Shown here piece after piece: positions 20,673-29,062 of a DNA stretch of 64,000 bases. The notes under the pieces are model-generated. The model saw only the letters and a program-made list of their open reading frames with translations. It ran no database searches and was not told the DNA's origin. The stretch comes from Leptothrix sp. (in: b-proteobacteria) (GTDB lineage Bacteria > Pseudomonadota > Gammaproteobacteria > Burkholderiales > Burkholderiaceae_C), in contig PNKV01000012.1 of assembly GCA_013822685.1 (NCBI GenBank), positions 79,836-143,835 of the forward strand, in the 5' to 3' direction. Each line of letters starts with the position of its first letter. Position 1 is the stretch's first letter. A program made the translations under genes and the position numbers.

Positions 20673-22532
20673 TCAGAACGCCTCGCACAAGCAATGCGCA
20701 CTCACGCTGAAGGGCTTGCGGCCAGTGGCCATGTCATTCACCAGCGCCAGGTCGCGGCGCAGGTCGCGCGCCACTTCGGGTGGCGTGCCCAAAGGCATGA
20801 GCCGGACGTCCCACTGCTGCGCCCACGCCAAGGCGGCATCGCCCCCCAAGGCACGCAGCAAGCCCGACAGACGACCAGGCTCGCGCTCGATGTAGGCCAC
20901 GCGGTATCCCTCGGACAGCTTGGCACTCACCGCCGCCGCCTTCAGGGCGTCACCATATGAGCCCAGCTTGTCGACCAGCCCACGCTCTTTGGCTTGAGCG
21001 CCCGTCCACACGCGCCCCTGCGCAACCTCGTCGATCTTATCGGGCGTGGTCTTGCGGGCCTCTGCAGCCTTGGCCGTGAAATCGGCGTAGATGTGGTCGA
21101 TGGTGGACTGCACCATGCTGGCAAAGCGGGGGGCAAGCGGACGACGTGGATCGCCGGCGCCGCCCAGCCAGGTGGTGGGCACACCGTCCGTGTGCACGCC
21201 CAACTTGTCCAAGGCCTGCTCGGCCGTGGGCAGCAAGGCGAACACGCCGATAGAGCCCGTGATCGTGGCCGTGTCGGCGATCACCTGGTCGGCCGCCATG
21301 GACATCCAGTAACCACCCGAGGCCGCCAAGTCACCCATCGACACGATGACAGGCTTGCCCGCCTGGCGGGTCAATTCCAGCTCGCGTCGGATGAGTTCCG
21401 AGCCAAACGCACTGCCACCGGGCGAGTTGACCCGCAGCACCAGGGCCTTGATGTTGCTGTCTTCGCGGGCCTTGCGGATCAGGTTGGCGGTGGAGCGACC
21501 ACCCACCACGCCCGCGGGGGCCACGCCCTCCACAATCTCGCCTTCGGCCACGATCACGCCCACCGCATCACCGGTGATGGGCTGATGCTGGCGCGCCAGG
21601 TAGTCGCCAAACGAAATCTGGCGGAAGGCTTTGGCGGGATCCTCGTCCTGGGCGCCGCGCTGGACGAGCAGTTGGCGCAACTCGTCGCGCGTCTTGATGC
21701 CATCCACCAACTTGGCCTGCAGTGCCAGCTTGGCCGAATCGCCAGAGACCGCCGCCAGTTGCTCGGGTGCCCCGTCAATGTAGGCCATCACAGCGCCCGC
21801 CGGCAGCTTGCGGGCTTTCTCGACCCCGCTGGTGTAGGTCCCCCACAGGCTCTTGTACAAAAAGGATTCGGCCTCTTTAGCCGCTTGCGAGGACGCATTG
21901 GCAATGAAAGGCTCAGCAGCGCTTTTGTAGGTGCCCACGCGGATCAGGTTGACGCTGACGCCGACCTTGTCCAAGGCATCGCGGTAGTAGTTGCGGTAGC
22001 GGCCAAAGCCTTCCAGAAACACCATGCCCATGGGGTGAACGAACACCTCGCTGGCGTGCGCGGCCAGGAAGTACTGGCGCTGGTCATAGCTGCTGCCCCA
22101 GGCGATCACCTTTTTGCCGCTGGCCTTGAAACGGTCCAGCGCCGCGGCCACTTCACGCAAGGTGGCCAGGCCCGTGCCTTGGAAATCATCCAGCACCAGC
22201 ACCACGTGTGCGATGTTGGCGTCCTTGGCCGCCGCATCCAGCACCGTCAGCAGATCGCGCAGTTGGGTCTTCTGGATGTCTTGCCCACGCACCTGCTGCA
22301 TGGCCGTGGTCCGAAGATCGCCCGCGTCCTGCTCCACGACCAGGCCCTGCAAATCCAGAACCAAGGCGGTCTTGTCAGACAAGGCCGGCCCCCGGCTCTT
22401 GAACACGGCCACCACGATCATCACGATCAGCAATAAGAACACCAGATTGAGGATCAACCGGCGACCGGCATCCAGCCAGGACCACAGCTTGCCAAACCAG
22501 GACAGCGCAGATGCGCGATGAGGATGGGACAT
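20673..22532 (-). CDS. sppA: Signal peptide peptidase SppA, 67K type
   Basis: Membrane-bound serine protease that degrades cleaved signal peptides. 619 residues in two tandem ClpP-like halves with one N-terminal membrane helix (about 27-44). The Ser/Lys dyad is split between halves: Lys203 in GTYKSAAEP and Ser405 in GDLAASGGYW, close to E. coli Lys209/Ser409. NSPGGSAFGSE forms the oxyanion region. It follows the DUF1289 gene by 48 bases and is close to yceH. Confidence 0.94.
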   Translation of the reverse strand: MSHPHRASALSWFGKLWSWLDAGRRLILNLVFLLLIVMIVVAVFKSRGPALSDKTALVLDLQGLVVEQDAGDLRTTAMQQVRGQDIQKTQLRDLLTVLDAAAKDANIAHVVLVLDDFQGTGLATLREVAAALDRFKASGKKVIAWGSSYDQRQYFLAAHASEVFVHPMGMVFLEGFGRYRNYYRDALDKVGVSVNLIRVGTYKSAAEPFIANASSQAAKEAESFLYKSLWGTYTSGVEKARKLPAGAVMAYIDGAPEQLAAVSGDSAKLALQAKLVDGIKTRDELRQLLVQRGAQDEDPAKAFRQISFGDYLARQHQPITGDAVGVIVAEGEIVEGVAPAGVVGGRSTANLIRKAREDSNIKALVLRVNSPGGSAFGSELIRRELELTRQAGKPVIVSMGDLAASGGYWMSMAADQVIADTATITGSIGVFALLPTAEQALDKLGVHTDGVPTTWLGGAGDPRRPLAPRFASMVQSTIDHIYADFTAKAAEARKTTPDKIDEVAQGRVWTGAQAKERGLVDKLGSYGDALKAAAVSAKLSEGYRVAYIEREPGRLSGLLRALGGDAALAWAQQWDVRLMPLGTPPEVARDLRRDLALVNDMATGRKPFSVSAHCLCEAF

Positions 22533-22580
22533 TCAGACTCCAGCAGAGGGACAAAACGAGGAAGGGAGCGCACTGCCGCT

Positions 22581-22760
22581 CTATGATGCCGTTTTTTGCG
22601 CGGCCAGGCGTGACAGTACCGCGCGCTTTTCGTCAGCGCTCATGCTGCTCCAGCGGGCAATCTCGTCGAGTGTGCGACCACAGCCTGCGCACACCGAGCC
22701 CTCCATGCGGCACACCTTGGTGCAGGGGCTGGGTGGTGGATCAAGCGGCAAGCTGTTCAC
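22581..22760 (-). CDS. DUF1289 small Cys-rich protein
   Basis: A 59-residue protein starting with GTG at 22760, whose GTGA overlaps the TGA stop of the CoA-transferase gene. Four cysteines in the DUF1289 pattern PCTKVC..x..VCAGCGRT, then the conserved LDEIARWSSMSADEKRAVL. The Cys set probably binds a metal such as zinc (inference). It lies between the CoA-transferase gene and sppA on the same strand. Function of the family is unknown. The pattern match and coupled overlap make it convincing despite its size. Confidence 0.85.
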   Translation of the reverse strand: MNSLPLDPPPSPCTKVCRMEGSVCAGCGRTLDEIARWSSMSADEKRAVLSRLAAQKTAS

Positions 22761-23962
22761 GGTCTGCGCGGGCCCAACACCCGCTCTGTGTCTTCACCCA
22801 GGGTCGGCGCGCGCCGCGAGATCCAACCCGGCGTGGCCGACAGCTTGGGAATCACGCCGGGCACCTGCACGGTCAGGCCATCGTGGGTGGTCACAGGCAC
22901 GATCATGTCGCGCGCCAGGTAATGCGGGTCCTCCGCGATGTCGCGCGCGGAGTAGATGCGGCCCACCGGCACGCTGACGGCATTGAGCACCTCCACCACC
23001 TCGCTCACCGGTCGCTGTGCGGTCCAGGCGCCAATGGCTTCGTCGATCTCACCCACACGCTTGACCCGGCCCGGGTTGGTGGCCAACTCGGCATCCACCG
23101 ACAATTCCGTGCGGCCAATGGCGATCATCAGGCGCTTGAAGATCGAGTCGCCATTGCCGCCAATCACCACCATGCCATCGGCACAGGGGTAAGCGTTGCT
23201 GGGCGCGATGCCGGGCAAGGCCGAACCAGCGGGCTGGCGCACGGCACCAAAGGCGCTGTACTCGGGCAACAGGCTTTCCATGCAATTGAACACGGCCTCG
23301 TACAGGGCCACATCGACCACCTGGCCTCGGCCTTTGGGCGCCGCATCATTGATGCTGGCACGGCGGGCCTGCAAGGCCAGTAACACCCCGATCACGCCAT
23401 GCAGGGCCGCCAGGGTGTCGCCCAGGCTGACGCCGGCACGCACGGGCACGCGGCCGGGTTCGGCATTGAGGTAGCGCATGCCGCCCATGGCCTCGGCCAC
23501 CACCGCAAAGCCAGGGCGCTCGCGGTAAGGGCCGGTCTGGCCATAGCCGCTGATGCGCAGCATGATCAAACCCGGGTTGGTGCGGCTGAGTTCGTCAAAG
23601 CCCAAACCCCACTTTTCCATCGTGCCGGGCTTGAAGTTCTCGATGACGATATCGGCTTCGTCGATCAGGTGGCGCACGGCCTCCCGGCCTTGCTCGGTGC
23701 GCAGATCCAGCACCACGCTTTGCTTGTTGCGGCTTTGCACCTGCCACCACACGCTGGTGCCCTGGTGCAGCATGCGCCACTGGCGCAAAGGGTCGCCGCC
23801 AGGGCTGCCCTCGCTGGCCGGCGGCTCGATCTTGATGACATCGGCCCCGAAATCGGCCAGGGTTTTGCCAGCAAAAGGGCCAGCAATCAGCTGGCCCAAT
23901 TCGATCACCTTGATGCCGGCCAAAGCCTGCGGTGGGATGGGGGAAGAGGTCTGCGCATTCAT
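22757..23962 (-). CDS. CaiB/BaiF-family (class III) CoA-transferase
   Basis: 401 residues. Family features: the N-terminal GIKVIELGQLIAGPFAGKTLADFGADVIKIEPP, the stretch NKQSVVLDLRTEQGREAVRHLI, ENFKPGTMEKWGLGFDEL, and LHGVIGVLLAL followed by GQVVDVALYEAVF. The conserved catalytic Asp of the family falls in this central region. It moves CoA between carboxylates; the acyl substrate cannot be predicted. ATG 23962 gives the usual short leader; 23983 would add seven residues. It is downstream of exbD by 25 bases, though the link to iron uptake is probably only positional. Confidence 0.88.
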   Translation of the reverse strand: MNAQTSSPIPPQALAGIKVIELGQLIAGPFAGKTLADFGADVIKIEPPASEGSPGGDPLRQWRMLHQGTSVWWQVQSRNKQSVVLDLRTEQGREAVRHLIDEADIVIENFKPGTMEKWGLGFDELSRTNPGLIMLRISGYGQTGPYRERPGFAVVAEAMGGMRYLNAEPGRVPVRAGVSLGDTLAALHGVIGVLLALQARRASINDAAPKGRGQVVDVALYEAVFNCMESLLPEYSAFGAVRQPAGSALPGIAPSNAYPCADGMVVIGGNGDSIFKRLMIAIGRTELSVDAELATNPGRVKRVGEIDEAIGAWTAQRPVSEVVEVLNAVSVPVGRIYSARDIAEDPHYLARDMIVPVTTHDGLTVQVPGVIPKLSATPGWISRRAPTLGEDTERVLGPRRP

Positions 23963-23987
23963 GGGCGCCGATCCTACCCCCACTGCC

Positions 23988-24419
23988 TCATTTCTTGGCG
24001 GCAGCAGGCTCTGGGTCGGTCACGAAACCGATCTTGCTCAAGCCGGCTTTCGACGCATCGGCCAAGGTCTCGGCCACGGCTTTGTAGGCCACGGCCTGGT
24101 CGGCGCGCAGGTGGATCTCCGGCTGCGTGGGCTTCTGGCCCTCGATCACGAAACGCTGAGCGGCTTCCTCACGGGTCAGGGCCTGGTCGTTCCAGTAACG
24201 CACGCCATCGGCATCGATCGAGAAGTTGATCTTCTCTGCCTTGGCCGACACGACTTGCGAGCTGGCCTTGGGCAGCTCCAGCTTCACGGAATGGCTGAGC
24301 AAAGGGGCTGTCACGATGAAGATGACCAGCAGCACCAGCATCACGTCGATGAGCGGCACCATGTTGATCTCGGCCATGGGCGCGCCGCTGCTCTTGCTGT
24401 CAAAACTGGCGAAAGCCAT
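23988..24419 (-). CDS. exbD: Biopolymer transport protein ExbD
   Basis: 143 residues: one membrane helix (about 18-42, EINMVPLIDVMLVLLVIFIV) containing the proton-relay Asp, followed by a periplasmic peptidoglycan-side domain. It forms the ExbB5-ExbD2 motor that energises TonB. ExbD ends in the Lys-rich ..EPAAAKK tail. It lies 10 bases downstream of exbB. Confidence 0.94.
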   Translation of the reverse strand: MAFASFDSKSSGAPMAEINMVPLIDVMLVLLVIFIVTAPLLSHSVKLELPKASSQVVSAKAEKINFSIDADGVRYWNDQALTREEAAQRFVIEGQKPTQPEIHLRADQAVAYKAVAETLADASKAGLSKIGFVTDPEPAAAKK

Positions 24420-24429
24420 GGTGTGCTCC

Positions 24430-25212
24430 TCAGTTGCCTGTGTTGTTGGTCTTCAAGGGATGCACGTTGGCATTGGTCTTGAGCGTCTGGCCGGTCGACA
24501 GGAAGGTGAACAACTCGAAGGCGAAGGCATCCAGGCGAGCACCCCAAACGCGGTTGCTGCGGGTCAGCCAGTTGTAGCCCATCACGGCGGGGATGGCCAC
24601 GGCCAGGCCCACACCCGTCATGACCAAGGCCTCGCCCACGGGGCCGGCCACCTTGTCCAGCGTGCCGGCACCGGTAGCGCCAATGGCCAGCAGCGCGTGG
24701 TACACGCCCCAGACGGTGCCGAACAAACCCACGAAGGGGGCCGTGGCGCCGATGGTGGCCAGCACGGCCAGGCCGCTTTCCAGGCGCATGGTTTCTTCGT
24801 CCAGCACTTTCTTGATCGTGCGGGTCAGGAAGTCCTGGGCCGAGCCGGCTTCTTCCAGCTTGGCCGCGCCATAACGCGCATGGTGGGCCTGGGCGTGCAT
24901 GGCATGCGAGGTCAGGTGGGCAAAGGGCTCGCTCACGCCATGCGTGGTGATCTCATGCTGCACGGCTTCCAGCGAGGTGGCGTTCCAGAAAAAGTTCAGG
25001 AAAGTCCGGCTGCGGCGCTGGCGCAGGATCAGGCCGACCCCCTTGGTGATGATCAAGGCCCAGGACAGCAGGGACATGATCACCAGGATCACGAACAGGC
25101 CCTGCCCGACGACATCGGTATTCTTGATGAAGTGCCCGAAGCCCATGGCTTCAACGGGATTGCTCGCCTCAACCATGGCGGTCGTGGTGACGGGGGTGGT
25201 GGTTTCGTTCAT
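24430..25212 (-). CDS. exbB: TonB-system motor protein ExbB (MotA/TolQ/ExbB family)
   Basis: 260 residues with a short periplasmic N-terminus and three membrane helices (about 35-58, 145-168, 185-210). The conserved channel helix LATIGATAPFVGLFGTVWGV and the GPVGEALVMTGVGLAVAIPAV motif are clear. It forms the proton channel pentamer with ExbD and drives TonB. Gaps of 6 bases from tonB and 10 to exbD show an operon. Confidence 0.95.
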   Translation of the reverse strand: MNETTTPVTTTAMVEASNPVEAMGFGHFIKNTDVVGQGLFVILVIMSLLSWALIITKGVGLILRQRRSRTFLNFFWNATSLEAVQHEITTHGVSEPFAHLTSHAMHAQAHHARYGAAKLEEAGSAQDFLTRTIKKVLDEETMRLESGLAVLATIGATAPFVGLFGTVWGVYHALLAIGATGAGTLDKVAGPVGEALVMTGVGLAVAIPAVMGYNWLTRSNRVWGARLDAFAFELFTFLSTGQTLKTNANVHPLKTNNTGN

Positions 25213-25218
25213 GGTGGG

Positions 25219-25992
25219 TCAACGCTCTTCGAGATTGAAAGTAATGCTGTGGGGTACCCAGACACTGCGTGGCACACCCGCTTCAAGATAAGGTTGAAAA
25301 CGAGCAGCGTTTTCCGCAGCCACGGCTGCGCGATCCAGCCGTGGATAGCCCGACGATTTGGTCACCTTGACCTCTTTGGCCCGGCCTTGCTCATCCACCA
25401 GGATCAACATGGTCACCGTGCCTGATTCGCCCAGCTCCAGCGACGCTGGGGAATAAATCGGCTGCGGCTTCACCAGGAAGCGCACGGCGGAAGACGGCAA
25501 AGTCTTGGGAGGTGGAGGCACGGCCGGCTCGGTGGACGGCGCGGCGCTGGCGGCCGGTGCCGCCGCTGCGGCGGGCGTGTTCTGCACAGGTGCGGGCGTG
25601 GGCACGGCGGGCGCAGGCGTGGGTTCGGGCGCGGCCACGGGCACCTGCATGTCTTTGGGCTGCGGGGGCCGGTTGGCGGCCAACACCGGGGGCGGAGTCT
25701 TCTGAGGTGCCACTTGCGCCACAGGTTTGGGGGCGGGCTCGGGCTTGGGCGGCTCCAGCTTGGGCGGTGTGGGGGGCGCCAACTGCACGGCGTCATCGGT
25801 GATCAAACTCACCATCAAGGGAGCCGGATCCGGGGGCAGCGCAGGCAGCTTGGAGGCCTGCCACACCACGGCGGCCACCATCCCGTGCAGCAGCACCGCC
25901 ACCGCCGTCAGCGTCCAACGCTGGTTGCGGGACAAATCTGCGCGCGGCGTGTATCCGCCGCCGCCTGCCAAAGAAAACTGAGTCAACACCAT
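25219..25992 (-). CDS. tonB: Energy transducer TonB
   Basis: 257 residues. One membrane anchor (about 27-47, with the His of VLLHGMVAAVVW that couples to ExbB/D), a long Pro/Ala/Lys-rich periplasmic spacer (about 70-165), and a C-terminal TonB domain with YP..LDRAA and final beta strand. It passes proton-motive energy to outer-membrane receptors for siderophores and other large solutes. First gene of tonB-exbB-exbD, with a candidate Fur site just upstream. Confidence 0.93.
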   Translation of the reverse strand: MVLTQFSLAGGGGYTPRADLSRNQRWTLTAVAVLLHGMVAAVVWQASKLPALPPDPAPLMVSLITDDAVQLAPPTPPKLEPPKPEPAPKPVAQVAPQKTPPPVLAANRPPQPKDMQVPVAAPEPTPAPAVPTPAPVQNTPAAAAAPAASAAPSTEPAVPPPPKTLPSSAVRFLVKPQPIYSPASLELGESGTVTMLILVDEQGRAKEVKVTKSSGYPRLDRAAVAAENAARFQPYLEAGVPRSVWVPHSITFNLEER

Positions 25993-26013
25993 CCGGTCAC
26001 TTTAACATTTATT

Positions 26014-26032
26014 GCAATTGAGAATCACTCAC
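26014..26032. promoter_or_regulatory. Candidate Fur box between tonB and tssA
   Basis: The 19 bases gcaattgagaatcactcac match 12 of 19 positions of the Fur consensus GATAATGATAATCATTATC, with an intact TGAGAATCA core. It lies 22 bases upstream of the tonB start in an AT-rich patch. Iron repression of tonB-exbB-exbD is expected. The same region is the only upstream DNA of the divergent tssA. Confidence 0.5.
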
Positions 26033-26150
26033 ATTTAGTGAATCAGTCGGACATCCACCCATTGCGGGGGGTGCTTTACACGCTCCAGGCGGGCACGCCT
26101 TCATGGGAAAATCGCTGGCTGACAAATCCGCACGAATACACAGGGAATCC

Positions 26151-27242
26151 ATGAACAACGAAGCCTTGCTGGCGCCCATTGCCGGCGGTCTGCCCTGCGG
26201 CGCAGACTTTTCCTTTTCCACCGAGTTCGATCAGATCGCCGAAATGCGGCGCGAGGACGACCCCACGCTGGACCAAGGGGAATGGGTGACCGCCTTGAAA
26301 GTGGCCGACTGGCCGGGCGTGGTGCGGCAGTGCTCTCAATTGCTGAGCCAGCAGACCAAGGATTTGCGCCTGGCCCAGTGGCTGACCGAAGCGTTGGCCC
26401 TCACCCAGGGCTACCCGGGCCTGTTGCAGGGCTTGCAGTTGTGCACCGCCCTGTGCGAACACCACTGGGAAGACCTGCACCCCCAGGCCGACGATGGCGA
26501 CATGGACCAGCGCGTGGGCAACATGACCTGGCTGCTGCAACGCCTGGTGGGCCTGGCCCACACCCGGCCCCTGACGCGGGGACGGCAAGGTGCGGTGTAT
26601 TCCCTGCAAGACATGGCGGCCGCGCACCAATGGCAGGCCCAGTTGGAGCGCTCTCCACAGGACGCCCGCGCGCAGGCCAGCGACCGCGTCACCCTGGAGC
26701 AGTTCATGCGCGCCCTGCGCGAAACACCGAAAGACGAATTGCGCGCCACCTTGCAAACCGTGCAGGCCTGCGAGCAGCAGTTGCTGGCCTGGCAGGCGGT
26801 GGTGGACTCGAAGCTCGGCCACCAGGGGCCTTCCTTCGTGTCGGCCAAGGAAGCCCTGTCAGGGGCTGTGCACGACATCGAACGCCTGGCACGTGAGGTG
26901 GGCGCCCTGAGCGCAAGCTCAAACGAGCTGGCAGACACCGACGAACAAGCCACGCCTGAAATCGATGGTGCCACCGCAGCGCACGATCCCTCGGCCTCCG
27001 GCTCGGTCAAAGGCCCCTTGCGCAGCCGCGCACAGGCCTTGCAGCAACTGCGCGATGTGGCCGCCTTCTTTCGGCGCACCGAGCCCCACAGCCCTGTGGC
27101 CTACTTGGCCGAGAAAGCCGTGAAATGGGGCGACATGCCCTTGCACGAGTGGCTGCGCAAGGTCGTCAAGGACCAGGGTTCGATGTCACACCTGCATGAG
27201 CTGCTGGGCGTGGAGCCAGAAGAAGGCGAAGCCGGTCTGTGA
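26151..27242 (+). CDS. tssA: Type VI secretion protein TssA
   Basis: 363 residues. The N-terminal ImpA_N domain (about 1-125: APIAGGLPCGADFSF, then ..WLTEALALTQGYPGLLQGLQL and HWEDLHPQ) identifies TssA, which primes baseplate docking and caps the growing sheath. A variable, charged linker (about 230-290) precedes the C-terminal RSRAQALQQLRDVAAFFRRTEPHSPVAYL...AVKWGDMPLHEWL. ATG 26151 is used; an ATG 48 bases upstream gives a non-conserved extension. It is convergent with the TagL-like gene and divergent from tonB. Confidence 0.92.
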   Translation: MNNEALLAPIAGGLPCGADFSFSTEFDQIAEMRREDDPTLDQGEWVTALKVADWPGVVRQCSQLLSQQTKDLRLAQWLTEALALTQGYPGLLQGLQLCTALCEHHWEDLHPQADDGDMDQRVGNMTWLLQRLVGLAHTRPLTRGRQGAVYSLQDMAAAHQWQAQLERSPQDARAQASDRVTLEQFMRALRETPKDELRATLQTVQACEQQLLAWQAVVDSKLGHQGPSFVSAKEALSGAVHDIERLAREVGALSASSNELADTDEQATPEIDGATAAHDPSASGSVKGPLRSRAQALQQLRDVAAFFRRTEPHSPVAYLAEKAVKWGDMPLHEWLRKVVKDQGSMSHLHELLGVEPEEGEAGL

Positions 27243-27269
27243 CCGGGCAGCTCCGCCAAGCTTGGTCGT

Positions 27270-28082
27270 TCAGGGCTCGACCCTGAACTCGATGCGCCGA
27301 TTGCGGGCTCGGCCCTCTTCGGTGGCATTGCTGGCCACGGGTCGATCAGGCCCCAGCCCTGTGGTGCCAATCGCGTCGGCCATCAGCCCTTTGCTCACCA
27401 GGTAGGTCTTGACCGCTTGTGCGCGCGCCAGTGACAAGGCCACGTTGGCCACCCGGCCGCCTTGCGCGTCAGTGTGGCCAATGACCTCGACCTTCTTGCC
27501 CTTCAGCTTGGACAGGGCCAGCGCCATCTCGTCGAGGATGCCGGTGCCGGCCGGCCTCAAGACCGCGCTGCCCGCTTCGAACTCAACGATTCGGTTGCCC
27601 AAGGTTTGGTCTACCAGGCTTTGCTCTTGTGCTGCCACACGCAAACCATTGCGGACGGTGTAGGTGGGGTTGAGCGAAGCGGCCATGTCGCTGGCCATTT
27701 GCTGACGCACGGCCTCGTTGGCCACCTCGCCCTTCAAGTCAATGGTGTTGCCCTGCACGCTCAACTGCCCGCGGCTGACCTGCTTCAGCGAGGGCGACAA
27801 CACCTTCTGAAGATTTTGAGACCACTGCGGCGGCGCCACCACCGCACCCAGGGTCAACTGGTCGACCACCCGGTCTGCGCCGTACAACTCGCGCAGACGC
27901 GACACCACTTGCACGCGCGTGGCCTCGTCCGGCACGGTGCCGGCAACCACCACTTGATTGGGGCCCAGCACCTGCGCGCCCGCCGACACTGACGTCGTGG
28001 ATGCCGTGGTTTGAGCACCGACCACCGTGCAGCACAGTGCCAGGGACCAAGCCAGGACTTTGGAGTGCTTCATGCTCGTCAT
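27270..28082 (-). CDS. OmpA-family peptidoglycan-binding protein (TagL-like) of the T6SS operon
   Basis: 270 residues (or 267 from Met4). A signal peptide (to about VVGAQ, residue 24), two BON-like alpha/beta modules (about 40-85 and 100-150), and a C-terminal OmpA domain (about 165-268) with VEVIGHTDAQGG, ALSLARAQAVKTYL and the Asn-Arg-Arg-Ile-Glu end that binds meso-diaminopimelate. Last gene of the PAAR-to-OmpA operon; it overlaps tagF by four bases. It probably anchors the T6SS membrane complex to the cell wall, as TagL does, though TagL proper has a membrane helix instead of a cleavable signal. Confidence 0.82.
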   Translation of the reverse strand: MTSMKHSKVLAWSLALCCTVVGAQTTASTTSVSAGAQVLGPNQVVVAGTVPDEATRVQVVSRLRELYGADRVVDQLTLGAVVAPPQWSQNLQKVLSPSLKQVSRGQLSVQGNTIDLKGEVANEAVRQQMASDMAASLNPTYTVRNGLRVAAQEQSLVDQTLGNRIVEFEAGSAVLRPAGTGILDEMALALSKLKGKKVEVIGHTDAQGGRVANVALSLARAQAVKTYLVSKGLMADAIGTTGLGPDRPVASNATEEGRARNRRIEFRVEP

Positions 28083-29062
28083 ACTCCCAAAAATATTTCT
28101 TCGAAGGTGCGCAGTGCCTGGGCCAGGGACAAGGCGGGGTCGCGCAGGTAGTTCGACAACTTGCGCAAGCCGTAATCGTCTTCCAGGCAGTCCTCCACCC
28201 AGTCGGCCTGGGTGACCTCGACGGTGTCGCGCTGCAAGGCCTCCAGGTCAATCACCGAGCACAGCGACGCCGCCGACGCGCCCTGGAAGCCCAGGATCAT
28301 TTCGGGGTGGGCGGTGTGGTTGGTCACGAACAGGCCCAGCTCCGCGTTCCCGCGCTTGAAAAAGCCCAGGATGAGCGACAGCCAGAAACAGGCCACGGGC
28401 CAGCGCAAACCCGCATCCGCCGCCAGCGGCAGGCGCAAGCCTTTGTGCAGCTTGCTGGCCCCTTGCGCCATCACCGGCTGCAGCAAGATGCCTAGCGCCA
28501 ACAGGGTTTGCCGCAGCGACACCCGCGCGCCCGAAGCCGCCAGCATCTGCTCCAGGCTGGCCACGGTGTGGGTATCGAGAAAGTCGCCCAGCTCCAGACG
28601 CGGCCCCTGGGTCGTGAGCTCACCCTCGATGGGCGCCGTCAAGCTGGCCTGGGCATGCGCGAGGTCCGTGGCGGCATGGGCCACGCGAGCCACCTGCTCG
28701 AGGCGGGCCCACAAGCGCGACAGCACCAGGGGGCCGTGCTGGATGAAATCCAACGGGTCGGACACATCGAACACGCCCGCCGTGATGAAGGGAAAGCGCC
28801 GCCCCGACGCATCCTGGCTGGCAAGCCAATGGCCCGCCAGGCCCACCTGGCTGCGCAGGCCCAGGATGGCGAACTGCACTGCCGGGGCCTGGTCGTACAC
28901 CAGCTTCCAGCGCGGATCGGCCGACAAACGCTCCATCGTTTGCGCCTGCCACTGGTCCAGGCTCTGGATGACCGACGCGTGGTGCGCACTGCGGACAAAG
29001 TCGCCCCGCGAGGGCAGCTTGCCAAAGTACAAGACCTGGGTTGAACGAAGCGCCGCGCTCAT
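28079..29062 (-). CDS. tagF: Type VI secretion-associated protein TagF
   Basis: 327 residues. N-terminal TagF domain with VLYFGKLPSRGDFVRS, IQSLDQWQ and GRRFPFITAGVF (about 10-105). The family includes a post-translational repressor of T6SS assembly that acts through Fha in Pseudomonas and Agrobacterium. The C-terminal 200 residues are longer than the core domain; the stretch SLRQTLLALGILLQPV and the tail end without recognised motifs. It overlaps tssM (ATGA, 29059-29062) and the OmpA-like gene (28079-28082), so all three are translationally coupled. Confidence 0.9.
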   Translation of the reverse strand: MSAALRSTQVLYFGKLPSRGDFVRSAHHASVIQSLDQWQAQTMERLSADPRWKLVYDQAPAVQFAILGLRSQVGLAGHWLASQDASGRRFPFITAGVFDVSDPLDFIQHGPLVLSRLWARLEQVARVAHAATDLAHAQASLTAPIEGELTTQGPRLELGDFLDTHTVASLEQMLAASGARVSLRQTLLALGILLQPVMAQGASKLHKGLRLPLAADAGLRWPVACFWLSLILGFFKRGNAELGLFVTNHTAHPEMILGFQGASAASLCSVIDLEALQRDTVEVTQADWVEDCLEDDYGLRKLSNYLRDPALSLAQALRTFEEIFLGV

